Source: Gnetum montanum
Taxonomy: Eukaryota; Streptophyta; Gnetopsida; Gnetales; Gnetaceae
Assembly: GCA_015680685.1 (NCBI GenBank)
Contig: MNCI01029448.1
Location: 295,500 to 359,499 of the forward strand
Direction of reading: 5' to 3'
DNA length: 64,000 bases
In this document: in pieces, positions 33,871 to 46,091 of the stretch
Numbering within the stretch: the stretch's first letter is position 1
Layout: each line of letters opens with the position of its first letter
Notes under the pieces: model-generated
Database searches by the model: none
What the model saw: only the letters and a program-made list of their open reading frames with translations
What the model was told of the DNA's origin: nothing
Position numbers and translations under genes: made by a program

Positions 33871-35200
33871 TACACATGAAATGTTTCATGCATTGCCTAG
33901 TTCTATAATAAGTTGTGCCAAACCTATAATTAACACTCTTGAAGAAATTCCTATAGCATCCATTAGCACAACACATGCAGTAGAATGGTATGATGACATA
34001 AAAGAGTACCTTCTACAAGGTGAACCTCCACAACACTTGACAAATGCTCAAAAGGATGTGTGAAAACGCTCCCAACAATATGCGTTAATAGGGAACACCT
34101 TGTGTTGCAAATCCTATGAAGGAATTTTTTTGATGTGTGTTAGTAGCATTGATGGTCAAACAATTGTAGAACAAATCCACGAAGGGCTTTGTGGAGGGCA
34201 CATAGCACCTAAAGCAATGGCAACAAAGATTAGGTGCTTAGGCTACTATTGGCCACACATGGAGTATGATTGCATCTCCAAAGTCAAAACATGTGACATT
34301 TTCCAAAAGCATGGTAATTTAATACATGTACCACCTAATGAATTGCATATAGCACAAATCACATGGCCATTCCAAAAATGGGGATTATAATTAATTGAAC
34401 CGATAACACCATTGTCCTCTGCAGGACATAGCTTTATTATCACTGCAACTGAATATTTCACAAAATGGGTAGAAGCTATTCCCCTTAGTAAGACCACCTC
34501 AAAACACATTTGCACTTTCATAATAGAAAATATCGTGACCCGTTTTAGTATTCCAATGACCATCGTTATCGACAATGGGCCATAGTTCAGCAATGCAGAC
34601 ACTAAAAGCTTCTGTAAAAGTCTAGGCATTAAACATGCATTTTCATCACCTTACTACCCACAGAGCAATGGTCAAGTGGAGGCTACAAACAAAACTGTCA
34701 TCATGGTGCTCAAAAAGATGCTAAATTAGGGCAAGAAATTATGGCATGAAAAATTATTCTACGCATTGTGAACATATAGAATGACACATCAAACATCTAC
34801 AAGTAAAACTCCCTTTAGTCTTGTGTACGGATCTGAAGCTATTTTACCTTTAGAGTTGTAGGTTTCCTCGTTGCGGATAGCTCTCTTTGGCCTCCTCGAT
34901 GAAAGTCAAAATAATGAACTATGCATCGCTGACCTTGACTCGATAGAGGAGGAATGTGTGCAAACGCTTGATCAAATCGAATGATACTAAAAACAATAGC
35001 GGCAATGACACAAACATGATCTGCACAAGCATCCGATCAAAGAAGGAGACTTAGTCCTTAAAGCTGTATGTGAACACTCAGATAAATTCTTAGCCAACTG
35101 GGAAGGGCCTCACTTAGTCACCAAGGCATAAAATAATGGAGCATTCAAACTTTTTGATATGAATGGGAATGCATTTGCTAATCCTAAAAATCAAGTTTGA
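33871..35200 (+). pseudogene. Integrase of element A
   Basis: The zinc-binding segment (HEGLCGGHIAPKAMATKIRC, HMEYDCISKVKTCDIFQKHG) has one expected Cys replaced by Phe. The core includes TATEYFTKWVEA, IDNGP and PQSNGQVEATNKT, so two acidic residues are visible. The first Asp lies in a broken GL*LIEPIT segment. A WEGPHLV segment follows, and the frame ends with NPKNQV and TGA at 35198-35200, a few codons shorter than in X and B. Many stops are present. Confidence 0.82.
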
Positions 35201-35204
35201 TATA

Positions 35205-35485
35205 CTTGAGGTACATCAAAGTCCTGGCATCATGACTTAAAAATGATACCACAGAAAGGTTCTGGCATCATGACTTAAAACTAATACCATAGAAAAGTCC
35301 TAGCATCATGACTTAAAACTAATACCACAGAAAAGTCCTGGCATCATGACTTAAAAATGATACCACAGAAAAGTCCTAGCATCATGACTTAAAATTGATA
35401 CCACAAAAAATTCCTATCATCATGACTTAAAATTGATAGCAGAGAAAATTCTTAGAGTCATGACAATAAACTGACACCATAGAGC
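35205..35485 (+). repeat. 38-bp tandem repeat after integrase (A)
   Basis: About seven units with core CATGACTTAAAACTAATACC, spaced exactly 38 bases (35231, 35269 and onward), as in X at 102-295. Copy number differs between X and A. Confidence 0.9.
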
Positions 35486-36870
35486 TCTATCTGGTATGAC
35501 ACTAAACTGCCATATCTGTGCACCATGACGTGAAACTAGCATCTAGAGTCCACTAAGAATATAAATTGGTTTGCCTCTTCACAGTCTGCTATGACTATAC
35601 ACTACCAATGCTTTGTCCGCTATGATGCTAAACTGGCGCAGTCCAAAGGGTTATGATATAAAACTAATCCACAATAGTCCACTAAGACTATAAACTAGCA
35701 ACATCATCAACGACTAGGAAAAATTTGAAAAGATATGTTGCTGCAATTGGCTGTGCATGTTCCACAAAGACTTGCTGCACATGGACACTAATGACGTTGA
35801 TGTTGGTCATAATTCTGTTTGCTTTGAAAATCTCATGTGGTGACTCCATCTCCTAATTTAAAGTTCTTAGTTAATCAATTCATTTGTGTTTTTCTTGTCT
35901 AGTTAGAGTTGTGTTTGTAGAATGACACTCCTAAGGTGCTTGTACATAGATGCACTTCATCATACTGACAAGGTATCACATTCTTCCTGATGCACGTAAT
36001 TGGGTTAATCAATCCATTCATAAGTACATTCCCAACTCCTGATACATTCCTTATTTCCCCATCATGTTCCAATTGTCCTATTCAATTACATACTTAGATA
36101 CATTCCACTCAGTTCAAAACTCTTGATACACTGTTGCGCACTATGACTCTCTAAGCAGTTGTAGCGCAAAACATAGTACATAGTACATAATGCAAAAATG
36201 CAAGCACTCAAACACAAGCATAGCACAAAAAGCAAGCTTTTTCAAAAGATTGAGAAAAGAAAAATTAAAGAAAAGGAAAAGACAAAAGAAAAAAAATAAA
36301 GGAAAATAAGAAACAAGAAAAGAAAAGGAAAAAAAAAGATCAAAGAGAAAAATGCATGGAAAAGGTCTTCATAACCCGGTTGTCATCATAAACAAAAGAC
36401 TGTTGGCTATTCGCATACTAGCCCCAGGCGAGAAGGCTATTATCTTGGAAAATAATTACACTCATGTCTCAAAGAGACCATGTTGTGCATCATCATGTGG
36501 CTTTGGCTATTTACAATGGGCCCCGTAAACACCCCATAAGAGTCCCATTTCTCCAGAGAATGCACCTCCTATGTCTTGGCTCCGAGTCTGCTGAACATTG
36601 GCTATTGACAAGGACCAAGGATGTAGCTCATTTGCATGAGAGCACTTCCTCTCCCACAATCCTGGTAGCAATCATAACCCTTAACCTCCTGGATTTTCTA
36701 GTTACAAGAAATTCCATTGCATCTTGAACCACATTCCCTCAATCCCACGTGCTTTTGAAAATGGTGCGATGACGTCTAGCCAAGGGTCGATGGATAATGT
36801 TTGGTATTTGGTTGTTCATGGTGTTTCACACTTCTTTGTTGATGCCTCTTGGGCAGATTCCTCCAAATGT
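35486..36870 (+). other. 3' untranslated region of A
   Basis: Aligned with 296-1663. It contains the A-rich purine stretch at about 36240-36350 and an open frame at 36464-36727 that resembles the one at 1233-1520. No recognised gene. Confidence 0.55.
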
Positions 36871-36887
36871 CAACAAATAGGGACCAA
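36871..36887 (+). other. Polypurine tract of A
   Basis: CAACAAATAGGGACCAA stands directly before the 3' LTR. It is a mutated form of the CAACAAAGAGGGGCCAA seen in B. Confidence 0.65.
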
Positions 36888-38392
36888 TGAAAACACCACT
36901 AATTTCGGCCTAACACTTTGAAACAAGAATGACTCAAGCCCTTTCGAGCTTTTGGGAGGAAAAATTTGGCTAAGGCATAGAAACTACGCTTAGCTAAATC
37001 AAGCTAGCTTGCTCACCTTGTCAAGTTGGAAGCTTGCCCGTAGTGTGACCTACTCAAAGTAGTTCCAAACAAGTCACATCTAGGCTCAAATTCCAGATTT
37101 CAGATCATTCTCAGGATCAACTATAGCTAGATAGCAGTTGCACTCAAGAATCAAGCTTCAAAATCACAATTTCAAACAAGATACATCACTTTCGAGTCAT
37201 GTCACATTGTGGTCACACTGTAGCATGACAGCAGAATGACCTACCATAAATAGCTTGAAACAAGGCACTTTTAGATCATTCATCAATCATAGTAAGGAAA
37301 TCCTTGCATTTCAAGAATTAGGCTTCAAAATTCCAAAATTTGGTGAAAGATTGCAGGTTTTTGTCCACTCATGCTGAGGTCACACTGCAATGTGAGTGTA
37401 GCATGAGTGTCGTGTATGCATGCTCAAGTCACGCTAAGACAAAATTAACTTACGCTAGAAGTTCTTATCAAGCGTACATGCCTCAAAAGCCATGAAACCA
37501 CCTGAATTGGCATCTTGCAGCAGTCAAAGCGGTCAAATCAAAGATCCAGAAGTTTCAAGCGAGCGAGGGTCAATTTCTCTTATTTTATATTGTAAATCTT
37601 TATTTGTGGGCTTGCTGAGCCCTCATGTTCTAAATTGTATGTGCTTCCATGGGCTTGAGCAAGCCACACATTGTAAGATACGATGAACTTGGTCAAGAAT
37701 GTAGCTTGCCCACACACCTCCAACTCACATACAATTGTCTATGGGACACGTGTCACTTGATCCTCCCCCCCCCCATCTCCTAGCCATTGATTCCATTCTT
37801 GAATTTTGTACCCAAACCTGGCTTGATCCTATAAATACCCTATCAATTCACATGAATGGGGTTGGAAATTTTTGAGTAAAATAGCTTAGGAAACTCAAAC
37901 TAGTGATCCTCGGGTTGCTTGGCACACTCTGACTGATAGCATCCAAGCACTTCTGAAACACATCACATCACATCACCCTAGGGTTTGGCGCTTAACTTGT
38001 CATCCACACATGCAACTATGCTTTGACTAGTGCACATCTTTTCTAAGCAATACAATATAGTTCACTTTGCTAGCCATTATTCTATTTGCTCTATTTTACA
38101 TTTAGTTTACGTTCTGTTTGCATTTTATTTATGATACCTGCATACGTTTCTGTTTACATTTCATGTGCACTATTTATGTTTTAAAGCTTCAATTATGATA
38201 ACCCTAGCACAAGCTGTAGTTTACTCTCAGGGAAGTCCTTGGTTGATTTACATGTAGACCATCCAAGGCACTCTGCCTTTGTTTTCTTTTCCAGCTTGCC
38301 CCCGGGCGAAGCTAGGGTTAGCTGTGTCTGCCAGACAATCTTTCAGTGTTTGTTTCCCTTCCATCCTCACACCAATGATTTAGGTTAGTACA
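36888..38392 (+). repeat. 3' LTR of A
   Basis: It opens with TGAAAACACCACTAATTT and ends GGTTAGTACA. It aligns with 1681-3173. The following bases (GTGGATG...) belong to element D, so 38392/38393 is the right junction of the X-A insertion. The matching left junction and target duplication lie outside the window. Confidence 0.88.
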
Positions 38393-38680
38393 GTGGATGT
38401 AATAAAGAGTTAACCTTCAAGGTCTTTACTTAATCCCTAATGGTAGTTATAGGGATTTCAGTGAGAGGGTCTTTAGTCATATCCCTGACCTCTAAGTCTA
38501 AGGCTTGGACCAAATGTTTGTGCTAGTCTAGGGATGTTTCTAGGGATGCTACGGTGTTGTGAGGGGATAACTCAAAGTCTACCAATTCTTTGTTCAAGAA
38601 TCTTGTGAACTTGCCATAGGGACTTGTTAGGGTCAAAGGCGAATAAATCTCACCATGCATAGCCATTTTTTTGAGTGCAC
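38393..38680 (-). pseudogene. N-terminal fragment of pol of D
   Basis: After an acceptor-like site (minus-strand CATGATAG, AG at 38682-38681) the frame reads a segment with LTLTSPYGKFTR. A region aligned with the B and C spacer follows, with KDPL and EIPIT-like residues. It ends at the A/X insertion. The catalytic RT motifs would lie left of the window. Confidence 0.65.
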
Positions 38681-38819
38681 CTATCATGACAAGCAAATAA
38701 AGCAAGTCAAGTGATACTTGTTTGAAGAAACAACATGCAATGTAAATCAATGATGCAACATAAGATAATTGCCAATTTAAGGTCTTAGCAAACCTTAATA
38801 ACATAGTGGTTTAAATTGA

Positions 38820-39150
38820 AATGTAAAATGAATGCTAAAATTTACTAGTTTAATGTCATGGCAGATCGTAGTAGTTTAATTTAAAACATAAAATAAAATA
38901 CTAAAATTTTCCAGTTTAAGGTCATAGAGGACCGTTAATAGGTCTAAAATGTGAAATAAATGTTAGTATTTCCAGTTTAAGGTCATGGTGGACCGTTACT
39001 AGGATGTATCATAGGTTAATGTTCCTAGTTTAAGGTCTTTATAGACTGTAGCAGGTGGGTGAGGCTAAGGTTCCTAGTTTAAGGTCTTTGTGGACTAGCA
39101 CTGTATAATATTGTGTAAACTAGGGTTGCCAATTTAAGGTGTTAGCGGAC
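38820..39150 (-). repeat. Repeats between pol and antisense gene of D
   Basis: About seven degenerate units of CCAGTTTAAGGTC(A/T)(T/A)...GGACC. The same spacer position in A, B and C carries repeats with TTTAAGGCC. From 39150 to 39440 is a GC-richer stretch leading to the antisense gene. Confidence 0.7.
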
Positions 39151-39440
39151 CATTTCTGGGCTTGAAATTTTGTGGGCCCACTACACTTTCGATGAGTGTT
39201 ATGCTGTAGTGGGACTTTTCTATAGTAGCATTATGCTGCAGGGGTGTCCCGCATTACTCGGGATATGAAAATGATAATTTTTTACCACGTCAGCTATAAA
39301 TAAGGGATTACCCCTGGTAAACTCATCATTTTCATTGTCAGAGCCCAAAGCCCATACTTAGAGTGTAGTGCAGTCAAACAAAGAGGATGAGCGAACATGC
39401 ATAACATAGTAGTTGGTGCAACTGATTCATGCACAAAGCA

Positions 39441-42400
39441 ATGACACACAAGGGTGAACGTAAGCCTAAGGGACTTTCCAAGGTAGATGAGGTGAAGGAG
39501 ACTTTAGGACGTCTCTCCTAGGTACACGTTGAGATGTGACAAGAGACTCTATTGGATTGGTAAGTCATTATGCTATCCTTTTTTCCATTATGTGATGCAT
39601 CAGGTTAGGTTTCCATTGTCATTACTATTGTCATTTTATCATCATTATTTTTATTACCATTTCAGCTGCTATGTCGTGGTTGCCGCTATTTGGCCACAGT
39701 GGTTATATGGTTGCTATGCTACGGCTGCATGTGGTACTACTCTGACCACCATTATTAAAAAATGGAGACTGCATCATCATAGGCGTTTAATTGGTTCTAG
39801 GTGATATAGCTCATGTTTAGTGTAGTGTGCCTTTCCTAGGGGGGTTTGTTTATTTGCACAATTTTTTTTGGCAGCATGATACATGCTTGGCATGGTGTAG
39901 AACTGGCTATTTCATGTGATACGGTAGGATCAAGGCAATGAGGGCACTGTGAATTAATTTTCACTTGTGCTGTTAAGGTTGTAACATTTTTTTGTTGCTA
40001 TTATGCTGCACTATTATGTTATTAGGCCCTTGGGCCATTATGTTGGTCATCTATAATGTTGCTACACTGTCAAACTTTTGCTACGTTGTAATGCCTATTA
40101 TAGTAGCCTATTTGTTACATTGTTACATGTCTGCTTGCACCTATTTAGTTGTTACATGCCATGCATTCATCTTGTTATGCCACATGTAGTGCAGTTATCA
40201 CCCCTATGTAGAAGCGTAACTGTTATAGTACATGTTTGTTATGTTGTGCTATGTAACACACAACTGTTACCATGGGGTGCACCCACTTTTGTTACGCTAT
40301 ACGAGGCTTAACTACTACGCTACATGTAAGACTTTGTTATGTTGGCTATAATGTTTAGCTTTGTCTTATGGTGGGGACTCACTGATTCATGCTAAAGGAG
40401 AATTTGTGAGCAAAGGATTACACTGCGTTTCATGTAAATAGAGGGTCATGCTACACTATATGCAAATAGAAAGTTATGCTATGCTATATGCAAACAGAAT
40501 ATTACGCTCCACTTTATCAATGATCATCACTTGAACACAGTGCTAACGTTTGATACTTTTCCTTGCAAGGTCATGTTGAAGCCTGTTTTAATTGTCCTTG
40601 AACTTGTAGGAGTCCTATGCTACCTCAGTGAACTTGTAACAAACATCCCTCCCCCTCATGCACATGTGGGGGAATAGGTAGTCTGGTTCTAGGAGGGAGC
40701 ATGGGACTTCCTACAGTTCCTCCTTTGCCATTTTAGTGTGATCGTGTGGTCACACCTATTAGCCGAGACAACCATTGTACTTGTAGAGACATTGTTGCCT
40801 GGGGCAAATTAGGGCATTCTAATGTTTTTGGCTAATGGGTTAATCAGGGGTGAAGGGTTAGGAAGCTCCAACCGATGCCCAAGATGCTTGAGGCGCTTAA
40901 GTTGGATCTAGGACATGCCTGAGTACAAATGCTATCATTTATACAACATGCTATTCGTTGCCCATCACATGGGCACTTGCTTTCAGAACCCACCTCGGAC
41001 TGTTTACTATGCTGGCAGGTAAGTCCTGTGAAGGTATTTTAACGTATTGTATGATTCGTGTTATGGTAGATAGAGATGCTTACATTATTCTTGTATGTTA
41101 CTAAGTTTTACATTAACAAAGATAGTCTTCATAGTAATACAGATGCATTGGCGATGGCCTAGACGGCTTTGCAAGAGTTTTCTTCCACTGGGAACATGTG
41201 TGCCGATGTCATAGAACAACTTGGATTTGACATTAAAACCTATCTAACCAGGTATTCCAAATTCTATGGGAAGTGTAAGGAAGTTGGCTGGTTGGATAGC
41301 GAATAGGCATCATGCTGACTGATTACTGTCAAAGATGTTCTAGTGGAACTCCCATCATTTCCTATTCCATTCAAACCTAGTATGTTAGATCATGGATTTA
41401 TTCTTGTGTGTTCAAGTGATGATGTACTTTTTTTTTGTATTTTTGCTAACCCCCATTTTTTTTGTTAACTGTTGCAGTAGCTAGGAAATCCCAAGAGGTC
41501 ACTATGGTCACCTTTGGATGTGACGATACCAACCTCTTCTTCAAGTATGGAGAGGTAGAGGCGACGTAGCGTTGGCTTTGCCATGGGGTTCCAACCTTCA
41601 TTGTTCATAACATTCAAGAGGTGGGGCTCATGGACTTATATTTGGCTGTAAACCTGAACATCTCAACTGTAGAAATGCTTTCCTTAGCCGATTCCTTCAC
41701 CGAGAAGGCTAACCACTTTTGCACATGTGTTCATAATGTGTATGTGGTGTTTGAAATTAATGAACAAATATTTGCATACCTTTTTAGTGTCCCTTCTAAT
41801 GGTCTCCTTGTAAGAGAAAAATCTAAGAAATATGTGAACCATTAGGGGGACATTGAGGAATGGCTAGGGATGACTAAGGACCAAAAGGGGATTTACATCC
41901 ATAAGGTTAAGCTGGTGGTGGCTGAAACAATTTACCCTATCTTCCATGCCCATGCCCTCCCCAAGCTACTCTCCCAAGGAAAAATCCTTGGAGTGGAGTA
42001 GGCTTAAATAATGAGGGAGGTCATGGAAGAAGGGACTCATTACAACTAAGCCCGGTACCTTTCTAAAGGCTTGCGTGCTGAAATGGTCAAGCTTCACAAA
42101 AAGCTTGAGTCCCATTTCAATGTGCATTATGCCTTCTTTATATCTTTCCTTCAATGCTTTGTGGAATTTCTAGTAGTCCATGAGAATGGTGCCTGGGTAT
42201 TGCAAGATTGTAACTAGATATTGAAGCCATGGATTTGCCAGGGTTTTTGCACCACCTGATCCCAAGACCCCCTAAACACTATCAGGGAATTGCTTTCAAT
42301 AATGATGAGGGATTGGGTGGCATGCCCCTTTCATGGGTGGGACAACATGGGAGAGGCATCCTCCATCAACATAGGAAGTGTGTTAAGGAGGGGAACACCT

Positions 42401-44228
42401 CATTGTAGACACTGTAAAGGGTAGGCGGCAACGTAAGAAGTTTTGTCCTACAGAAGAGACTCCTGGCATAAATGAAGAGACGAGGAAGAAGCTACGAACC
42501 AAAGTTCGCAGGGTTAAACCCCCAGTTGGTAAGTATGTTAAACTTTTTTTTGTTAGTGTAGCACTTGTTACGCTATTCTACGCTATATAGCATCGCATAG
42601 CATAGAGCTTGTTTTAAGTTGGAATAGCTTGCTAACTACGATTATGCTTTATCATTAAAAATAGAAGAGTAAGAGGAAGAAATTTTTGCCCTTGAAGTAG
42701 GGCACCTGCTAAAGAGGAGGAGGAAGAGGCCTTGGCTACAGAAGAAGAGGCCCTTGCCAATGACCCCTTTGTAGATTGTGCTTTAGTACCTAAAGGGTAG
42801 ATGAGTGTTGAGGATGTCGCCACACTTTTGGGCTAGCTAGAGAGAGAGGGGCTACAATTGGATGTTGGTGAGTTTGACTAATTACTTGATGGTTTCTTGA
42901 TGGGCGATCCCCCTAGTATCACCTCTGAGGGTTTGCTGGGTAGGAGCTTTGCATTATCATGTCATTTTTCATCAATTCTGTTATTATCCTCTCTACCATG
43001 GCTAACATGTTTTATTGTGTAGTAGACACCACTATTGATGCCCCTAACCCTTCTTCCTCAATCCATGTATAACCTTGGACTGAGACCCCTGACAAGTTCA
43101 CCTTCATGGAGGTGGTGGTTGATGATATGATCGATCGCTTGAAGTAGATCAATCCTAAGATCAATACGCTACGATTGCCTTGCTAGGCATTTGTAGTTGT
43201 TATCTTTTTTGTTTTGTTTTTTTTTATCACTGTGACTAACATTCTTCCATACATGGCAGCCTCCCATCTCAAGTGGGACCCCAAGTAGGCCATCGAAGTC
43301 GACGCTATGCCTGAACTTTCGTTAGAGGTGACTGAGGTACCTTGTCACATTTACAATGAAGCAAGTAAATGTGCATCGTACTCAGCATGCTCCTTATGGG
43401 AGTGTAGGCATGTGAACAAAGACCTCTAGAAGAGGGTACAAAAACTCAAGAAAGAGAAGGCTAACCTAACCACAGAGGTGGAGGATCTTCAATCCAGAAA
43501 TGAGTTTTTGTTGGCCCACAACACCTACGATGAAAATTGGCATATGGTTATGATTGACTATTCCAGATACTAGACCATCGTATGAAACCATAATGAGGCC
43601 AGTCGCGAAATTATTAAATAGTGCATGCAGATGGACCTCCTAGCATAGAAGAACCAAGACTGGAAAGACTACAATGCAAAGGTTTATGAATGGGGATAAG
43701 AACAGAAGAAACATAAACATATGTATAAAATGGAAAGTGCCACCTATCATAAATAATACCAAGATTTTGCTGTTGAAGCGTGTACCCTTAGGCTATTTCT
43801 TGATGTCATTGGTGCTTCTGGTGCTTATTAGAGGATCATGCAACAAGTGACGGTAAGTGAGTCTCCTGAGAGGGAGGTGACCCTACCTACTAGGGAGACC
43901 ACCACCACCACCTTTTCCTAGGATCATCAAAATGGATAGTTGTGGAAAAGGGAAAGGTTGTAGCAAGCATTGATCTAGGAGAGGGGAATTGGGGCAACCT
44001 CATTGAGGAGGAGATCTTGTGACGTCTGCAGCTAGCATGGATTGGATGTCCCTTGAAATGGATGTGGGTCCATCTCCAGTTAGTCACCTTTTGTTATGTT
44101 ATGGTTTATTTTGTAAAAACCATTTATTGTAGTTTGACTCACTATTTTATTTTCTACTTATGCAGAATCCAAATGAAGATGCGGGACCTAGTAGGATAGG
44201 AGACAGTGATGGAAACGAAGACCCATAG
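39441..44228 (+). pseudogene. Antisense eight-exon gene of element D
   Basis: Exons recognised by homology are: 39441-39559 (MTHKGERKPKG), 40570-41018, about 41134-41379, 41478-42528, about 42661-42951, one near 43024-43180, 43261-44078 approximately, and 44166-44228 (acidic tail NPNEDAGPSRIGDSDGNEDP and TAG). Exon 2 keeps the HAD-like LIVLELVGVL and FSVIVWS motifs. Exon 4 keeps an LMDLYLAVNLNISTVEM segment matching LMELFMTPSPNVSIGEM of B. The last exons keep the charged, coiled-coil-like region. There are many stops, and the exon 1 to exon 2 phase does not match as read, so the ATG or an indel is uncertain. Confidence 0.65.
39560..40569 (+). promoter_or_regulatory. First intron of antisense gene (D) with TACGCTA-type motifs
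   Basis: This 1-kb intron repeatedly contains ATGCTACG, TACGCTATAC, CTACGCTACA and TTACGCT. The same core appears in the D LTR, including the perfect palindrome TACGCTACGTAGCGTA at 49873-49888. It parallels the GCGTATACGC intron of B and C. Confidence 0.5.
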
Positions 44229-44379
44229 TTTGGCGACTAAGAATTTTATTTCTTGCTTTTAATTTTATTGATTTGTAAACATTATTGATTAAGATTGAGC
44301 AAAGAATGAATGCAAAATAATCTATTTCATTTCAGTTAACATGTTTCATTTATTTTTATTTATTTGTTTAGGGGTAGTA

Positions 44380-44600
44380 AAGTTGCTAGTTTTAGGTCTT
44401 GGTGGACCATGATGAGTAGTTTAAGGTCATTTCGGGCCATGGCTAGTTTTAGGCCATTTCAGGCCACTACTAGTTTTAGGCCATTTTGGGTTATGGCTAG
44501 TCTTAGGCCATTTCAGGCCATCACTAGTTTTAGGCCATTTCAGGCCGCATGTGAGGTGATAAAAAATATTGCTAGGTTTAGGCCTTAGTAGGCCATTTAG
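44380..44600 (-). repeat. 27-bp minisatellite at the gag-protease/antisense junction (D)
   Basis: Seven or eight copies of a 27-bp unit such as CTAGTTTTAGGCCATTTCAG (plus-strand view), in the same place as in A, B and C. From 44600 to 44745 there is an A-rich stretch with AATGTAAACAATG repeats and no visible gene. Confidence 0.8.
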
Positions 44601-44745
44601 TGATGCAAACAATGTACATAATGTAAACAATGTAAGAAACGAAGAGGACGCTAGTATAAACAATGAATACAAAGAAAATAATGGAAATAATGATTGTGAC
44701 GTTGATGCAAGCAGTAATCATGATGCGAGTAGTGGAGTAATTATG

Positions 44746-46091
44746 CTAATGCAAACAATGATCATTCCTGTAGTTGCTTCCTGAGCCATCGTGGGCTTGG
44801 CGATGCGTATGGCATGGGGTTTTTTTATGATACTCCTCTATGTCATTGTCAATTGCCTGAAAGGGTAGCTCATCCCATGTTTCTTCTTCATTTGCATTGG
44901 TTTTGACTTGTTCAGACATTTCATTTTGAATGGGGGTTTTGTTTTTAGAGATTTCAATCTTTGAACCTTGCTCCATTCCTACATTTTTTATGGCTCGAGG
45001 AGTCACTTCATCGCCATGAATTACTAGTTCCCTTTTTGCATAGGGTAAGTGGATTTCTTGGTGTATTGATAAGGAAAAAAACCTCAACTGGGCCAACCAT
45101 GACCTCCCCAAGATCATGTTCAACCCAGGCATATCCTCTACCACTATAAACACTGCGCTTGTGGGGAACTGGTCCCCTACGACAAAGTTGATATGTATAT
45201 TTTCTTTTACTAGCACACACGCCTTGTTAAATGATTTTAAGCAAGAAGTCATAGTAGGCTTGATTTGATCAACCAAGCCCAATTTGTCCACTATAGGAAA
45301 GGGGATGACATTAGTGGAAATCTTGTCATCAACATCTACCCTTCAGATCTTGTACTAACTGACCTAAATTATGATGAACATAGGTTCTATCATCACTTGA
45401 CCCTTTTCAGGGTCATCCTTAATGGACTCATTGTGGAATGTTAACTGGGCTAGTCATGGCTCCTTGGCCATAGAGGGAAGCATGATAGTGTGGATCATTT
45501 TCTCCTCTATTTTCATGTTCTCATCAACCGGTATGGACATTAACATATGAACCATGGCTTCTCGATGTGCAGTGGATGTCATCACCAAGTCATACAGGCT
45601 TAAAGTTGTGTTTTTTTGTTTTAGAGCCTATTTAACTTGGGTGAAGGCATTGAAAAGATCTTTCCCACCATCTTATTTGTTGTCCTTTTCCTCTTCCATT
45701 CATCCTAGGAGATGAATTTCCCAAGGAGGGGCAACTTCAGGTTGAGGGCCCTGCTTTCTTGGCTGGGGTGATGGTGATTGCTTCTGTTTGGCATTATCGA
45801 TTGTTGATGATGAGGGGCCATGGGTATCAAGGAGAAGGGGGTAGGCTTGGGGGGGACTAAGGTTGTACATTCCCTAGCCATCTTGTCCACCAAATGCTCT
45901 TTCAATTTTTTTGAATGTGGAGGTTGTGGTGTTGCTTTCGTTGCTTGGCTCTACGTGGCATGAGCGCTTGTTTGTTTTGGCACCTTAATAACGAATGGTG
46001 CTTGTGGTGCTGACACAAGAAATTTAGTTTTGAGCACAAAGGGTGCAAGGGTAGATGTATGAGGAGGGACTTTAAGGACAAATGATTGTCG
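44746..46091 (-). pseudogene. Protease region of element D
   Basis: The frame contains SFVLKVPP/APFVIKVP-type linker repeats, EHLVDKMAREC, and PKPTPFSLIPMAP matching B and C. A retropepsin-like domain follows with VDVDDKISTNVIPF, LGLVDQIKPTMTSCLKSF, VVGDQFPTSAVFIVV and LNMILGRSWLAQL. A tail with WDELPFQAIDNDIEEY closes it. The D-D active site matches the other copies. Stops and frameshifts are present between about 45300 and 45900. Confidence 0.72.

Larger units (their letters stand above)
1681..38392 (+). mobile_element. Element A: Ty3/gypsy Tat-like LTR retrotransposon, decayed, interrupted by B
   Basis: Two LTRs (1681-3173 and 36888-38392) flank a primer site, gag, protease, an antisense eight-exon gene, reverse transcriptase, two RNase H domains, integrase and a polypurine tract. 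Element B occupies 3940-22205 inside its gag. The copy is old: every ORF carries stops and frameshifts, the RT motif YVDD reads YVDN, and many CpG sites appear lost. Its insertion site is the reverse transcriptase region of element D, whose sequence resumes at 38393. Because the left LTR is preceded by a polypurine tract and integrase end, A is the right half of a tandem X-A array. Confidence 0.85.

Noticed and set aside
44364-44672. Frames on both strands over the D minisatellite
   Set aside because: They are again the 27-bp repeat translated, with SFRPFQA-type repeats.
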